DNA of 27,896 bases from Microcystis sp. T1-4 (lineage in GTDB: Bacteria; Cyanobacteriota; Cyanobacteriia; Cyanobacteriales; Microcystaceae). The notes under the pieces were generated by a model that saw only the letters and a program-made list of their open reading frames with translations, searched no databases and was not told where the DNA came from. The stretch is from assembly GCF_000297435.1 (NCBI RefSeq), contig NZ_CAIP01000092.1, positions 1 to 27,896 of the forward strand, written 5' to 3'. The position numbers and the translations under genes were made by a program. Of this stretch, positions 17,501 through 24,667 are shown in pieces. How positions within the stretch are numbered: position 1 is the stretch's first letter; the number at the start of each line of letters is the position of its first letter.

Positions 17501-19454
17501 GCCATTGGTTGCCATGATTGTCACTTGAAAACAATCCTTGATTCGTTCCTGCTAACAAAATGATCTGGTTTTGATTTTGTAATGTCCCTAAAGAACTGAC
17601 TACAATCTTACCCTTAGGAGATTCTAAACCATTATTAACTAACTGCCAATTATGGCCATTATTTTGAGACCGAAAAATCCCTGCTTCTGTCACTACAAAA
17701 AGATAGCAAATTTGACTTTGAGGCTCTTGATAGTGAATAATAGATTTAATAGTAATCGCCGTTTCTGTACTGGGGAGACAGTTATTCAATCTTGGTAATT
17801 TCGCCGAGGATGAAGCGACTTGTTTCTGATAATTTGGTAAACCTTTGTTGAGCGATCGCCAACAATTTCCTTGATCAGAAGATGCAAAAATACCTAAGTT
17901 TGTTCCCGCATAAAGGTAGCCATTAACAGGATTAATGGCTAGGGCATAAATAATCAGAGAAGTTTGTCCCGTTTGTTCGTTATAATGAGGTAAACCTCGA
18001 TTAGTCGGTTGCCAACTTCTGCCACCCATTGTTAACCTAAAAATGCCATTATCTGTCCCGACAAAAAGAGTGGCTGGTTTGGATAAATTATGGTTATTCC
18101 AAGCTATTGAACGAACACTTGTTCCAGGCAGAGTAGCATTAACTAATTTACGGTTGGGTTCTGTTTCTACTATCGTTAATGATCCTTGAAGACGATCCCA
18201 ACTTTCTCCCCCATCAACGGAACGAAATACCCCCCCATTCACAGTACCTACCAGTAATTGTTCGTCAGAGGTTAGCAATAGGGAAAAGATCGGTTGTTGG
18301 GACAATCCCCCCGTTATTTTTCCCCAATGATCGTCTTGATTTTTTTTTCGATAAAGTCCCTTATTTGTGCCTAAAAATACTGTTCCGTCGGTAGTAATTA
18401 CTAAGGTTTGCCATTTGAGATCGGGTAAATTGGTATTATTACTTACCCAAGATTGACCCCGATTATCGCTCAGAAAAATTCCCCCTAAACGAGTGCTATA
18501 TTGCGCTTTAGTACGCTCAGGAAGACTATTCCAGAAGGGAGCATTGTGGCCAAATAGTTTGGCTTGTTGTTTAAAGGTAAAGGCTTGGGGTAAACTGTCT
18601 GGTGTCGGGGATAAGGGTTTTCCTTGAGTTAAAGGGGTTTGCCATAGTGCTAGGGTGTAACCTTGGCTTTTATTGACCTCTACCTCGTGTAACAGGCGAA
18701 ATTCTGCTTCTGTTTGGGGCGATCGCTGGTCAGAATTTTTTCTTAATAACAGGAGAGGACTATTGGGTTTTAATCCTGTGGTTGTCCCCGCAATGCGGAT
18801 TCCTGTCGCACCAGAATTGAGGGTTATTTGAGGATAAACGGTCGGCTGATAGATTTTAATGGCATTCCAAGCGGCTCGGGCAACAATGCTTTCGCTGGTT
18901 TCAAAAATAACGGGTTTTTGATTTAGTTTAGGCAGACTTTGAACGCGGGTTTGGGGACCGGCGGGAATGATAATTTCAGTGGGGATACCTTGAGCAACTC
19001 TGAGGGTAAAAGCAAGGTAAGTAGTAGCACCTAAACCGGGATCGGGTTGATAACCTAAACTGCGGACTAATTGTTCTACGGAGAAACTTTCGACGCTGGT
19101 GCTTAAATAGCCTTCGTTGATAATGCGTTCGTTATAAAAGGTGAGAATGTCCCCTAAAACTGCCCAAATTTTCAAGAAAGCAAGAACGATATCATTAGGA
19201 ACTAATCTAGATGTATTGAGATTAGCGAGGGGTTGCGTGACAAAAAGTTGCTCGTTGGTAATGATTTCTTTGGGAGCTTGCGCTAACATCCATAGCAAAA
19301 AGGTGCTGTAAGTTCCCGCTCGATATTTGAGTTGCGTTAGACCAGGGGGATTATAACAGGTTAAATTCTGTAACCAAAAATAGTCATCATTTTTCAATGA
19401 ATTGCGCTCTCTTAAAAGATGTTGAAGAATCAAGCTAGTGTCACCGAAATCCAT
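14514..19454 (-). CDS. Baseplate J-like wedge protein carrying Asp-box beta-propellers
   Basis: This 1646-aa protein begins like eCIS 'putative baseplate assembly' proteins (LTCYNPPGLTQLKYRAGTYS, then DILTFYNERIINEGYLST at ~100-120). Its C-terminal third is a Baseplate_J region (ITFGDGKQGARLPTGREN near residue 1385, then NPIPASGG and SLNDYEDLAITFPGIAKAKA). Between them, residues ~325-685 and ~815-1105 hold BNR/Asp-box repeats (SDNRGQSW, SVDGGESW, SSDQGNCW, SQNNGHNW, SDNHGNQW, SSDQGITW, SLNQGETW) in a propeller-like pattern (LFVGTDNGIF, LYAGTERGGLF). A baseplate-type segment at ~690-815 splits the two. The common scaffold without propellers would be ~950 aa. The inserts are probably surface-exposed and could bind a partner, glycan or membrane; that is inference. 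A weak GAGA ribosome site precedes the ATG. Confidence 0.88.
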   Translation of the reverse strand: MDFGDTSLILQHLLRERNSLKNDDYFWLQNLTCYNPPGLTQLKYRAGTYSTFLLWMLAQAPKEIITNEQLFVTQPLANLNTSRLVPNDIVLAFLKIWAVLGDILTFYNERIINEGYLSTSVESFSVEQLVRSLGYQPDPGLGATTYLAFTLRVAQGIPTEIIIPAGPQTRVQSLPKLNQKPVIFETSESIVARAAWNAIKIYQPTVYPQITLNSGATGIRIAGTTTGLKPNSPLLLLRKNSDQRSPQTEAEFRLLHEVEVNKSQGYTLALWQTPLTQGKPLSPTPDSLPQAFTFKQQAKLFGHNAPFWNSLPERTKAQYSTRLGGIFLSDNRGQSWVSNNTNLPDLKWQTLVITTDGTVFLGTNKGLYRKKNQDDHWGKITGGLSQQPIFSLLLTSDEQLLVGTVNGGVFRSVDGGESWDRLQGSLTIVETEPNRKLVNATLPGTSVRSIAWNNHNLSKPATLFVGTDNGIFRLTMGGRSWQPTNRGLPHYNEQTGQTSLIIYALAINPVNGYLYAGTNLGIFASSDQGNCWRSLNKGLPNYQKQVASSSAKLPRLNNCLPSTETAITIKSIIHYQEPQSQICYLFVVTEAGIFRSQNNGHNWQLVNNGLESPKGKIVVSSLGTLQNQNQIILLAGTNQGLFSSDNHGNQWQLLDQVENIETVATNSKNKVAIATPLGEFKDQDWPNFYLLDNYIDLDKVYSSIIPGSFVILRQQLPTPIVGIYRVKTVLNLVASDFTLKTSITRLEIDSHETPKLSQFNLRNTQVFLQTISLKLSGSSSSPPTLVKGLEINLNGENLGLAKGQTLSITGKRPRAVIIGSLGGVYHNKDKKWNLLGLENFSVEFLSFNQDNNLVAATEIGIFIYKSNQWSRLGKNIIKATKILLSSSQELVSATEDGVYYYKASTDEWSLLGNLKEPVLSLIFSPQGDLYCGTEKGVFYYHDSQWISLGFSDQKISALLWTPSYLYVGTNQEGVYRCTIPKLEEQAVIQVLNVWKIKSLVSDSQGQLFAGTDGGGIFYSSDQGITWKERNFGLSDQHIQCLLISPQDILYAGTERGGLFYSLNQGETWIFWPLGISNNIKTLTLDGENNLYVGTGTTAYLQSAESLEPTPLKQQQLFAIPSEFKELLNQGFITEQLNKIFQDNNQSLDPSTTIKVEQVDRCWRLSDNHGNTFLIRQNFRQLIVEYTPQFEVLKAPVSHPQYAHLYYWFLQSPDSPEIKLIAQSDEIICESAVNSSSSISEITVVADVINKNNNHTIVSLTKSLEFVYDDKTVTVCGNVARATQGETIHNEILGSGNSAQKNQKFTLQRHPLIFLPNPNGIENLSTLTIAVERQSNFNFTNVNHTEIIWHQVSNLFNSTTDSHDYLLQVSEQGKATITFGDGKQGARLPTGRENVLATYRTGIGQDGNVDRGQLSIMANRQPGVDKVINPIPASGGRNPEKMVNIRQIAPLFVRTLGRIVSLNDYEDLAITFPGIAKAKAQVLWNGHQQLIHLTIAANNGVQISKNSKLCQDLYQEIQKLSIHSQPIQIESFVPLFFQFQVKVIIAENSDILSIKSQIKETFNSQYCFQQQTFGQTITSDSIIATIQSITGVLAVDLEALCFHGDYPQIYPTLQAKLAEWNIALQEIVPAQLLLLVFQESFLQITKV

Positions 19455-19488
19455 AGGTTCTCACAACTGTATGATTATAAGTAGTCCT

Positions 19489-19564
19489 GCAAAATTAATT
19501 TCCTAGTGAAGATAGGCAAGAGGCAAGAGGCAAGAGGTGGTTAGATATGTATAATTAATTTTGC
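19489..19564. repeat. Inverted repeat (12 bp) enclosing a 7-bp tandem repeat
   Basis: GCAAAATTAATT at 19489-19500 is perfectly inverted at 19553-19564. Between them AGGCAAG is repeated three times (19514-19534). This small element lies just upstream of the propeller-baseplate gene. It could be a decayed mobile element, a regulatory hairpin or a slippage-prone repeat. Confidence 0.5.
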
Positions 19565-19818
19565 TTAGGTACTTAAGCAGAATTTATCGCTTTCAGAAAA
19601 TAGGAAATACGGAAGAAAAGGAAACAAGAATAACAATTAACACCATAACCCCGTATAACTCTGAAAGAACTAATTGTTATTTACTCGCATCTTGCACCGT
19701 AAAAGTTGATAGAAGAAGCGATGGCTAAAATCCTTATCGGATCGGGTTTGGCACAAGTTATCTTCTTTAGACATAGAACTATGAACAAACAATTAATCAA
19801 AACCCAAACCACTCTTTA
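19565..19818. other. Rest of the 364-bp gap between the 247-aa and propeller-baseplate genes
   Basis: I see no gene here on either strand. An 11-bp perfect inverted repeat (AATAACAATTA at 19629-19639 and its complement at 19671-19681) with a 31-nt loop could be a weak hairpin downstream of the 247-aa gene. A plus-strand reading frame from 19706 runs into the antisense of the 247-aa gene and looks spurious. Confidence 0.45.
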
Positions 19819-20562
19819 TCACTCTTTCTTTTCCTCATTTTCTTCATCAGGTTCACGTCGGCTTAAATTTTTATTGGCTTCCTTTATTTCATTTATTGGC
19901 CATTGTCCCGTTGTCGCCGCAATTCGCGCTAGACGCATTTCTTTTCTTTGCCTTTCATCAACAGGTACAGTTATGTTCGAGAGTCCATCGGCATAACTTA
20001 GTCTGTTCATATTCCTTATCATGAGGTTGTACGAGTCATCGGCTATCTGGTTTTCTCTGCTACCCCTGTTTTTTTGGAAACCTAAAAGGAAAGCGTATGC
20101 TAATTGGTTCATTTGCACAGCACTACTAACATCCCCTTCTTCTAAGAGACTTCTTTGAGTATCACGATATTGTCTTGAATTCATACCTGATTCATCAGGG
20201 TCGTTTTTAGTACCCGTTCCAATATGAGATCTATGAAAATCTTTTACTTCCTGATATGCAGGTGCTTGATTTTCCAGAAATCGAGCGCCGACTGTTCCTC
20301 TTCTCTCGCCTGATGTTCGATTAATAGGCTCAAAGCCCACTGAGTGTTCTGATTCATGTGTATTACCTGATACACGAAAACCAAAATCCCGGCTTAGTCT
20401 TCGCTGCTCACGGCTTCTAGCACCATGTACACCAAGCTCAAAACTCTGTCTTCTTCCAACAGAAGGTGCAGAAAACCTTGACTGTTGTTCCTGTAGTCTC
20501 TGTAGTTTCTTGGCTTTTCTCCTAGATGAACGTGATCTTCCTGGTGGTCTATATCTCCCCAT
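19819..20562 (-). CDS. Basic protein of unknown function, candidate CIS cargo (247 aa)
   Basis: I cannot assign a family. The N-terminal ~60 residues are Arg/Lys/Ser/Gln-rich and look disordered (GRYRPPGRSRSSRRKAKKLQ). Residues ~65-115 form a dense block with NTHESEHSVGFEPINRTSGE, then RFLENQAPAYQEVKDFHRSH; it includes H69-E-S-E-H73, formally an HExxH string, and His110/His113. Residues ~130-190 are probably helical (YRDTQRSLL, AVQMNQLAYAFLLGF). The tail is acidic (REPDEENEEKKE). The gene sits between two baseplate J genes, 51 bp after the first, where CIS cargo genes can lie. The disordered basic leader fits the unstructured N-terminal packaging signals known for eCIS cargo. Effector status is inference; protease activity is not established. 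No clear ribosome site was seen. Confidence 0.7.
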   Translation of the reverse strand: MGRYRPPGRSRSSRRKAKKLQRLQEQQSRFSAPSVGRRQSFELGVHGARSREQRRLSRDFGFRVSGNTHESEHSVGFEPINRTSGERRGTVGARFLENQAPAYQEVKDFHRSHIGTGTKNDPDESGMNSRQYRDTQRSLLEEGDVSSAVQMNQLAYAFLLGFQKNRGSRENQIADDSYNLMIRNMNRLSYADGLSNITVPVDERQRKEMRLARIAATTGQWPINEIKEANKNLSRREPDEENEEKKE

Positions 20563-20613
20563 AATCCGCTACTCAACTTGTCGTCAATGACCGCTAACTA
20601 CCTAATTACCGAA

Positions 20614-23046
20614 TTATCCCTCAATGATAAACTTAATTCTACCTTTTTGGGGTTCTTTCACATTATTTAACACTTGAATTACTTCTAATGGTAATACCTC
20701 AATCACTCCTGTATCTAGTTCATTGCGCGAAAGTCGATCCAAACGCTGAAATTGAGTTGCTTCAACCCGAACCACATTCTGAACCTGTAAAGCACGAGCG
20801 ATAATTTGACTCAGATAAAGGGGGCGACCTAATTTAAACCTATCTGGGGAAAAAAATCCTTTTTCTCCATCGGGAAAAATGACCGAACTAAAAGCCAAAT
20901 TTAAGATACCTAATACCTGATTCGGCACAGTATGAGGCTTAATATACACCTTGAGGGTAATGGCGACTGGCACAAATTGTGCGCCCTTTATCACTAAATC
21001 TGTGCCAATTATTGCCCAAGGAGTCAAATAATCCTTAATTTCTGCTGCAAATGCTGAATCTACAGATCGCCCTTCATGACGAAGAACATAGATAAAGAGA
21101 GTATTCCAACTACCTGTCCATTTACGAATAGCGATGGCTTGCATAACATCAGGATGGGTTTCGGTTCTTGCTGCATGGTCTGGCTCGGTGACACAACGTT
21201 TTTGAGTATAAAAAACCACTGGTGCATTCAGACGAATTTCTTCAAGAGATTCAGGTTCTTCCCCCCCTTGGGCAGGCATCGGATTACGAATACCTATAAT
21301 GTTAAGATCATCAGTTACAATAGTTGTAATAGTTTCTTGACCCACATTTCCTTGAATGCCATTTCCTAACCGATAAATAGGCTGAAATTGATGCCCAATG
21401 GGGGGTAGTTTGCCAAGTTTACCGTCGCCAAACCGTAGATAAATTAAACCATCTTCTTCCATTTCTAAAACGAAATCTTGGCTAAACGGATTACTGGCAA
21501 GTAAATCTCTTTGGGCGATCCAAATATTACTATTTCCAATTATTTTAGGAGGAAGAAATGGGTAAAGTCCTCCTAATTCTTGCAAGAGAATGGCAGGAGT
21601 TGCCTGATGCGGTTTTTGTTCTAAGGTTTTTTTAGCTGATTGTTTCTTGGCGATATTAGACTGAAAAAGAACTCGAAACGTTAGCGATCCACTCGGACAG
21701 AAATGAGGGCGATATTTTCCCTGTTCTGGAACGATATCTAGGAGCTTATCATTATCAATGGTACAGCCATGATCTGCCAGAACAATATTGCCTCTAACCA
21801 CTGTGCAATCCTGTTGATAACATCCCTCGTTTGTTAAGCTGGACACAACCAAATCAAAAGGTAATCTATCTTCTAGCATCCATTCAATTTCAGTTATTTC
21901 TTGAGAGTAAAGTTCATCATAACTCAGTTGAGGTTTTTGGCTTAATCTTACCTCATGACGATGTTGAAGGTTAGCATCTTTAGCTAAACCAGTCTGGGGA
22001 TTAATAACTTCCTCAAAAATCAAAATATCTCCCTGTTGCAAGTTAGAAAAATGTCCTTTTAAAGTCGCTTTAGTTGTTCCTTTTTTTAGGGAAAGTTGAA
22101 GACTTCCACCAGTATAAAAATACATTTCATTATGTTGAACATAAAGGGAGACTGTTTCCATCGTTTCAAACACTTGCTCTGAAGGATTAGCCTGTTGAAT
22201 ACGTTGCTTATATTCATTAAATAAAATTCGTTTAGGGGCGGGTTGATTGTGTGTCAATAGGGGTGTTCCAATCGGTAAAACAGTATTTCCCGTTACTTGT
22301 ACTTGTACCCAAACCCTAGCATTACATCCTTCTGATACCTGATAATCTAGTAATCTAGCATGACGAGTTAAAGAAAGCCTCCGTCGCGCTGTTCCTAAAT
22401 AGCTTTCCGTAGCAACAGCATCTTGATAATAACTGAGATAATCAGCTACATAAGCGAGTAAATCAACTAAGACAATCCCTAAATCAGCTTCGTGACGTTC
22501 TTGCCATTGGGGGAGTAATAACGTTAAATAATCTAGCATTAATTGCCGAAAGCTTTGATAATCTTTAGCTAAATAATTAATTTCAATAGGTAATTGTAAA
22601 GGTGGTGGTAAATCAGTAGGAGACTGAGGATCAATCGGAATTATGTTATCTGGCCATAAACTAAAAGGTAATTGAGATAACGCCGAGTCTAAATACTCGA
22701 TATCGATTAATGTGAGAAGGTAAAAACCGAGCCAGTCCTCATTTTTCGTGGTTAAATTTAGTTCTAATTGTACATGATTTTTAATGTAACTCACTGACTC
22801 AACTTTTAAAGGTGCTAAATTTTTCTGTAGTGTTTTTATTTGAAAATTAGCGGGAGTCAAATTAGGGGGAATATGTTGCTTATTGGAATGCTCAGGAGAA
22901 GGTGAAACAAAATAAGCTCTTAAATACCATTGTTGTTCTTGTTGCTCTATTTCAAGAAAATCCAGTCCGATTAAGTTAGGATGTTGACTAACATTTAATC
23001 GACGTTGTAATCGTATATAAGAACTAAATTTATCGGTCATTTCCAT
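20614..23046 (-). CDS. Baseplate J-like wedge protein (putative baseplate assembly protein)
   Basis: I start at the ATG at 23046 (MEMTDKFSSY) because AGGGG lies 9 nt upstream, inside the end of the gp25 gene. The in-frame ATG at 23070 has no ribosome site and would lengthen the overlap. Product is 810 aa. Residues ~182-240 (LGIVLVDLLAYVADYLSYYQ, then RRRLSLTRHARLLDY) are the hallmark N-terminal block of eCIS/Myoviridae baseplate assembly proteins. Residues ~535-600 carry LRFGDGKLGKLPPIG, GNGIQGNVG and NPMPAQGG of the Baseplate_J family. These blocks are shared with the larger protein at 14514-19454, so the two are probably the pair of wedge proteins (Afp11/Afp12 type). The gene follows gp25, the usual order. 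Confidence 0.92.
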   Translation of the reverse strand: MEMTDKFSSYIRLQRRLNVSQHPNLIGLDFLEIEQQEQQWYLRAYFVSPSPEHSNKQHIPPNLTPANFQIKTLQKNLAPLKVESVSYIKNHVQLELNLTTKNEDWLGFYLLTLIDIEYLDSALSQLPFSLWPDNIIPIDPQSPTDLPPPLQLPIEINYLAKDYQSFRQLMLDYLTLLLPQWQERHEADLGIVLVDLLAYVADYLSYYQDAVATESYLGTARRRLSLTRHARLLDYQVSEGCNARVWVQVQVTGNTVLPIGTPLLTHNQPAPKRILFNEYKQRIQQANPSEQVFETMETVSLYVQHNEMYFYTGGSLQLSLKKGTTKATLKGHFSNLQQGDILIFEEVINPQTGLAKDANLQHRHEVRLSQKPQLSYDELYSQEITEIEWMLEDRLPFDLVVSSLTNEGCYQQDCTVVRGNIVLADHGCTIDNDKLLDIVPEQGKYRPHFCPSGSLTFRVLFQSNIAKKQSAKKTLEQKPHQATPAILLQELGGLYPFLPPKIIGNSNIWIAQRDLLASNPFSQDFVLEMEEDGLIYLRFGDGKLGKLPPIGHQFQPIYRLGNGIQGNVGQETITTIVTDDLNIIGIRNPMPAQGGEEPESLEEIRLNAPVVFYTQKRCVTEPDHAARTETHPDVMQAIAIRKWTGSWNTLFIYVLRHEGRSVDSAFAAEIKDYLTPWAIIGTDLVIKGAQFVPVAITLKVYIKPHTVPNQVLGILNLAFSSVIFPDGEKGFFSPDRFKLGRPLYLSQIIARALQVQNVVRVEATQFQRLDRLSRNELDTGVIEVLPLEVIQVLNNVKEPQKGRIKFIIEG

Positions 23047-23059
23047 TGACGATTTCCCC

Positions 23060-23410
23060 TCAACATTCAAATTTAACTCGATACCGTTCTTGACTAATCA
23101 GAACAGCATACTCAATCAAAATTGTTACCTTAGAGTCCTCGTTCTTAACCTCTACTGTTGCCACCTGAATGACATCTCCTAGCCACTGACTAAGGGCAGC
23201 TTGTACCATCGCTTGAGTAACGGCTACCATTTCCGTATTATTAGTGGTAAAAACTAATCGTTGCAACCCACAACCAAAGGATGGCAAATTAACCCTTTCT
23301 CCCGGCATGGTAAAGAGAATTTGTTCGATCATTTGATAGATATGTTGATTGTAGTCGGTGGTGGCGACTAAACCTTGATTATTGAGGTTAAAAGGGAAGG
23401 CAATTTGCAT
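23060..23410 (-). CDS. gp25-like baseplate wedge protein (GPW/gp25 family)
   Basis: This 116-aa protein has the family signature GERVNLPSFGCGL at residues 37-49, within the motif that in T4 gp25 holds the conserved EPR-like core. The start (MQIAFPFNLNNQG) and the C-terminal IEYAVLISQERYRVKFE strand also fit. gp25 is a short wedge protein at the sheath-baseplate junction and nucleates sheath assembly; it is not an active lysozyme. The stop codon overlaps the ribosome site of the following baseplate J gene, pointing to coupled translation. No strong ribosome site precedes its own ATG. Confidence 0.93.
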   Translation of the reverse strand: MQIAFPFNLNNQGLVATTDYNQHIYQMIEQILFTMPGERVNLPSFGCGLQRLVFTTNNTEMVAVTQAMVQAALSQWLGDVIQVATVEVKNEDSKVTILIEYAVLISQERYRVKFEC

Positions 23411-23536
23411 ATTTTTTGTTAATGTTTAACTTCATTAGGTTTAATCTAGTTTCACCTTTTAAAAGGTTAGGACTTATGAGCTATTCCTATCGGTAAAGTG
23501 GGCTGTGCAACGTAACAAAACTCTAAATAATATATC

Positions 23537-23630
23537 ATACTAAATCCGTTGAGTATAAGCTACTTATGAGGACAGGCACTCATGCAAAAGGGGAAATGAA
23601 TAATCAGTCTTTAATAACCGGATTTAGTAT
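23537..23630. mobile_element. Small inverted-repeat (MITE-like) element, 94 bp
   Basis: ATACTAAATCCG at 23537-23548 is perfectly inverted at 23619-23630. The 70-bp interior has no coding sequence. Its ends resemble short cyanobacterial MITEs of the IS630/Tc1 type, but no clear TA target duplication is seen. It lies in the 267-bp gap between the gp25 and spike genes, where otherwise I see nothing. Confidence 0.55.
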
Positions 23631-23677
23631 CAAGTTTTGATTTTCGTAAGTTATGCTGTATTTTAAGGAGATTTACG

Positions 23678-24643
23678 TTAAATAAAGAGGACTTGCTGAC
23701 CATCAACCAATAAATCTCCTGTTACCTCGACTAAACCTGTGATAGCAATACCAACCGAAGTAATTTCAGTCGCACCGACCGCCGTAATCGCTACATCAGC
23801 CCCCCCTGTAACTTCTACCGCTCCCCCTGCTTCTATTGACACATCAGCCCCCCCTGTAACTTCTACCGCTCCCCCTGCTTCTATTGACACATCAGCCCCC
23901 CCTGTAACTTCTACCGCTCCCCCTGCTTCTATTGCTATATCTGCACTGGCGTTTATTTGTGCTGCTTCGGTGGCTGTTACCGTCACATCACCCGAATTTA
24001 TTAAAATGGCTTCTTCGTTTAGAGTTAGGGTTGATTCAGGAATTTCTGAGGTAATGGCCGCTTCTGTCATGGAAATCGTACCGGGAGGAAATTCGAGGGT
24101 AATTCCTTCTTCTGTGACTAATTTAATGATGGCAGGGACAGCATTAATTTCAATCCCTGTGGAATTAAAAACCATTTTTAAGGGAGTCGCCACAGCTTCA
24201 GGGGAACATTCTAAAGTAAAGCCTCCCACTTCCGGCAGATCATTGAGTACCATCTTGATAAATTCGGTTTTAAATATCTTAGTTGCAGGATTAGGCAATT
24301 CTTCGGAACTCCTTGGTACTTGACCTTCATCCCAAAAACAGCCCACCCATATAGGATAATTAGGATCGCCTCCTTCAAATTCCAGCCAAACATTAGCCCC
24401 AACAGGGGGAATAGCGTAAAACCCAACGCCTGGACCCGCATAAGGAGTACAAGGCAAAGCCCAATTTAACTTAGATCCATAAACCACCGCAACTTCTGCT
24501 CGAATTCGTCCTAATCCTAACGGATCTTCATTATCTAGCACGATTCCTCGATACTTACCATAAAAACGCTGCCCGCCATCAGAGGACGCAGCATCTGCAT
24601 TATTCGTCGGGTTGGAACGGGGAGAACAATTGCCATTCATCAT
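23678..24643 (-). CDS. CIS central spike protein (gpV / VgrG-like) with repetitive beta-helix
   Basis: Residues ~29-105 are an OB-fold baseplate spike domain (YGKYRGIVLDNEDPLGLGRI, then PPVGANVWLEFEGGDPNYPI), as in gpV, gp5 and eCIS Afp8-type proteins. The rest is a Val/Ala/Ile/Thr-rich beta-helix (SEIPESTLTLNEEAILINSG) ending DLLVDGQQVLFI. Residues ~237-284 are three near-identical 16-residue units with core SIEAGGAVEVTGG. No PAAR protein is visible nearby to sharpen the tip. The length, 321 aa, is within the family range. Two adjacent ATG codons (24643 and 24640) are both possible starts. Located 24 bp after the hub gene, as expected for a hub-spike pair. Confidence 0.9.
   Translation of the reverse strand: MMNGNCSPRSNPTNNADAASSDGGQRFYGKYRGIVLDNEDPLGLGRIRAEVAVVYGSKLNWALPCTPYAGPGVGFYAIPPVGANVWLEFEGGDPNYPIWVGCFWDEGQVPRSSEELPNPATKIFKTEFIKMVLNDLPEVGGFTLECSPEAVATPLKMVFNSTGIEINAVPAIIKLVTEEGITLEFPPGTISMTEAAITSEIPESTLTLNEEAILINSGDVTVTATEAAQINASADIAIEAGGAVEVTGGADVSIEAGGAVEVTGGADVSIEAGGAVEVTGGADVAITAVGATEITSVGIAITGLVEVTGDLLVDGQQVLFI
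23793..23936. repeat. 48-bp tandem repeat (3 copies) inside the spike gene
   Basis: Three copies start at 23793, 23841 and 23889. The first two are identical over 48 bp and the third differs at about two bases. The unit encodes 16 residues, one beta-helix turn or more. High identity indicates recent duplication and a likely length polymorphism. Confidence 0.9.
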
Positions 24644-24667
24644 AAATTAAACAGAATTAAATTAAGA

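Noticed and set aside
19706..19996. Plus-strand 96-aa frame
   Set aside because: Most of it is antisense to the 247-aa gene and it has no recognisable features.
20344..20358. HESEH in the 247-aa protein as proof of a zinc metallopeptidase
   Set aside because: The five residues fit HExxH but the surroundings are not a typical hydrophobic helix and no third ligand could be assigned; kept only as a possibility.
23793..23936. CRISPR-like array
   Set aside because: Repeats are directly adjacent with no spacers and encode protein in frame.
23739..24323. Plus-strand 194-aa Pro/Thr/Ala-rich frame
   Set aside because: It is the antisense of the spike gene; its repeats come from the 48-bp tandem repeat of the spike.
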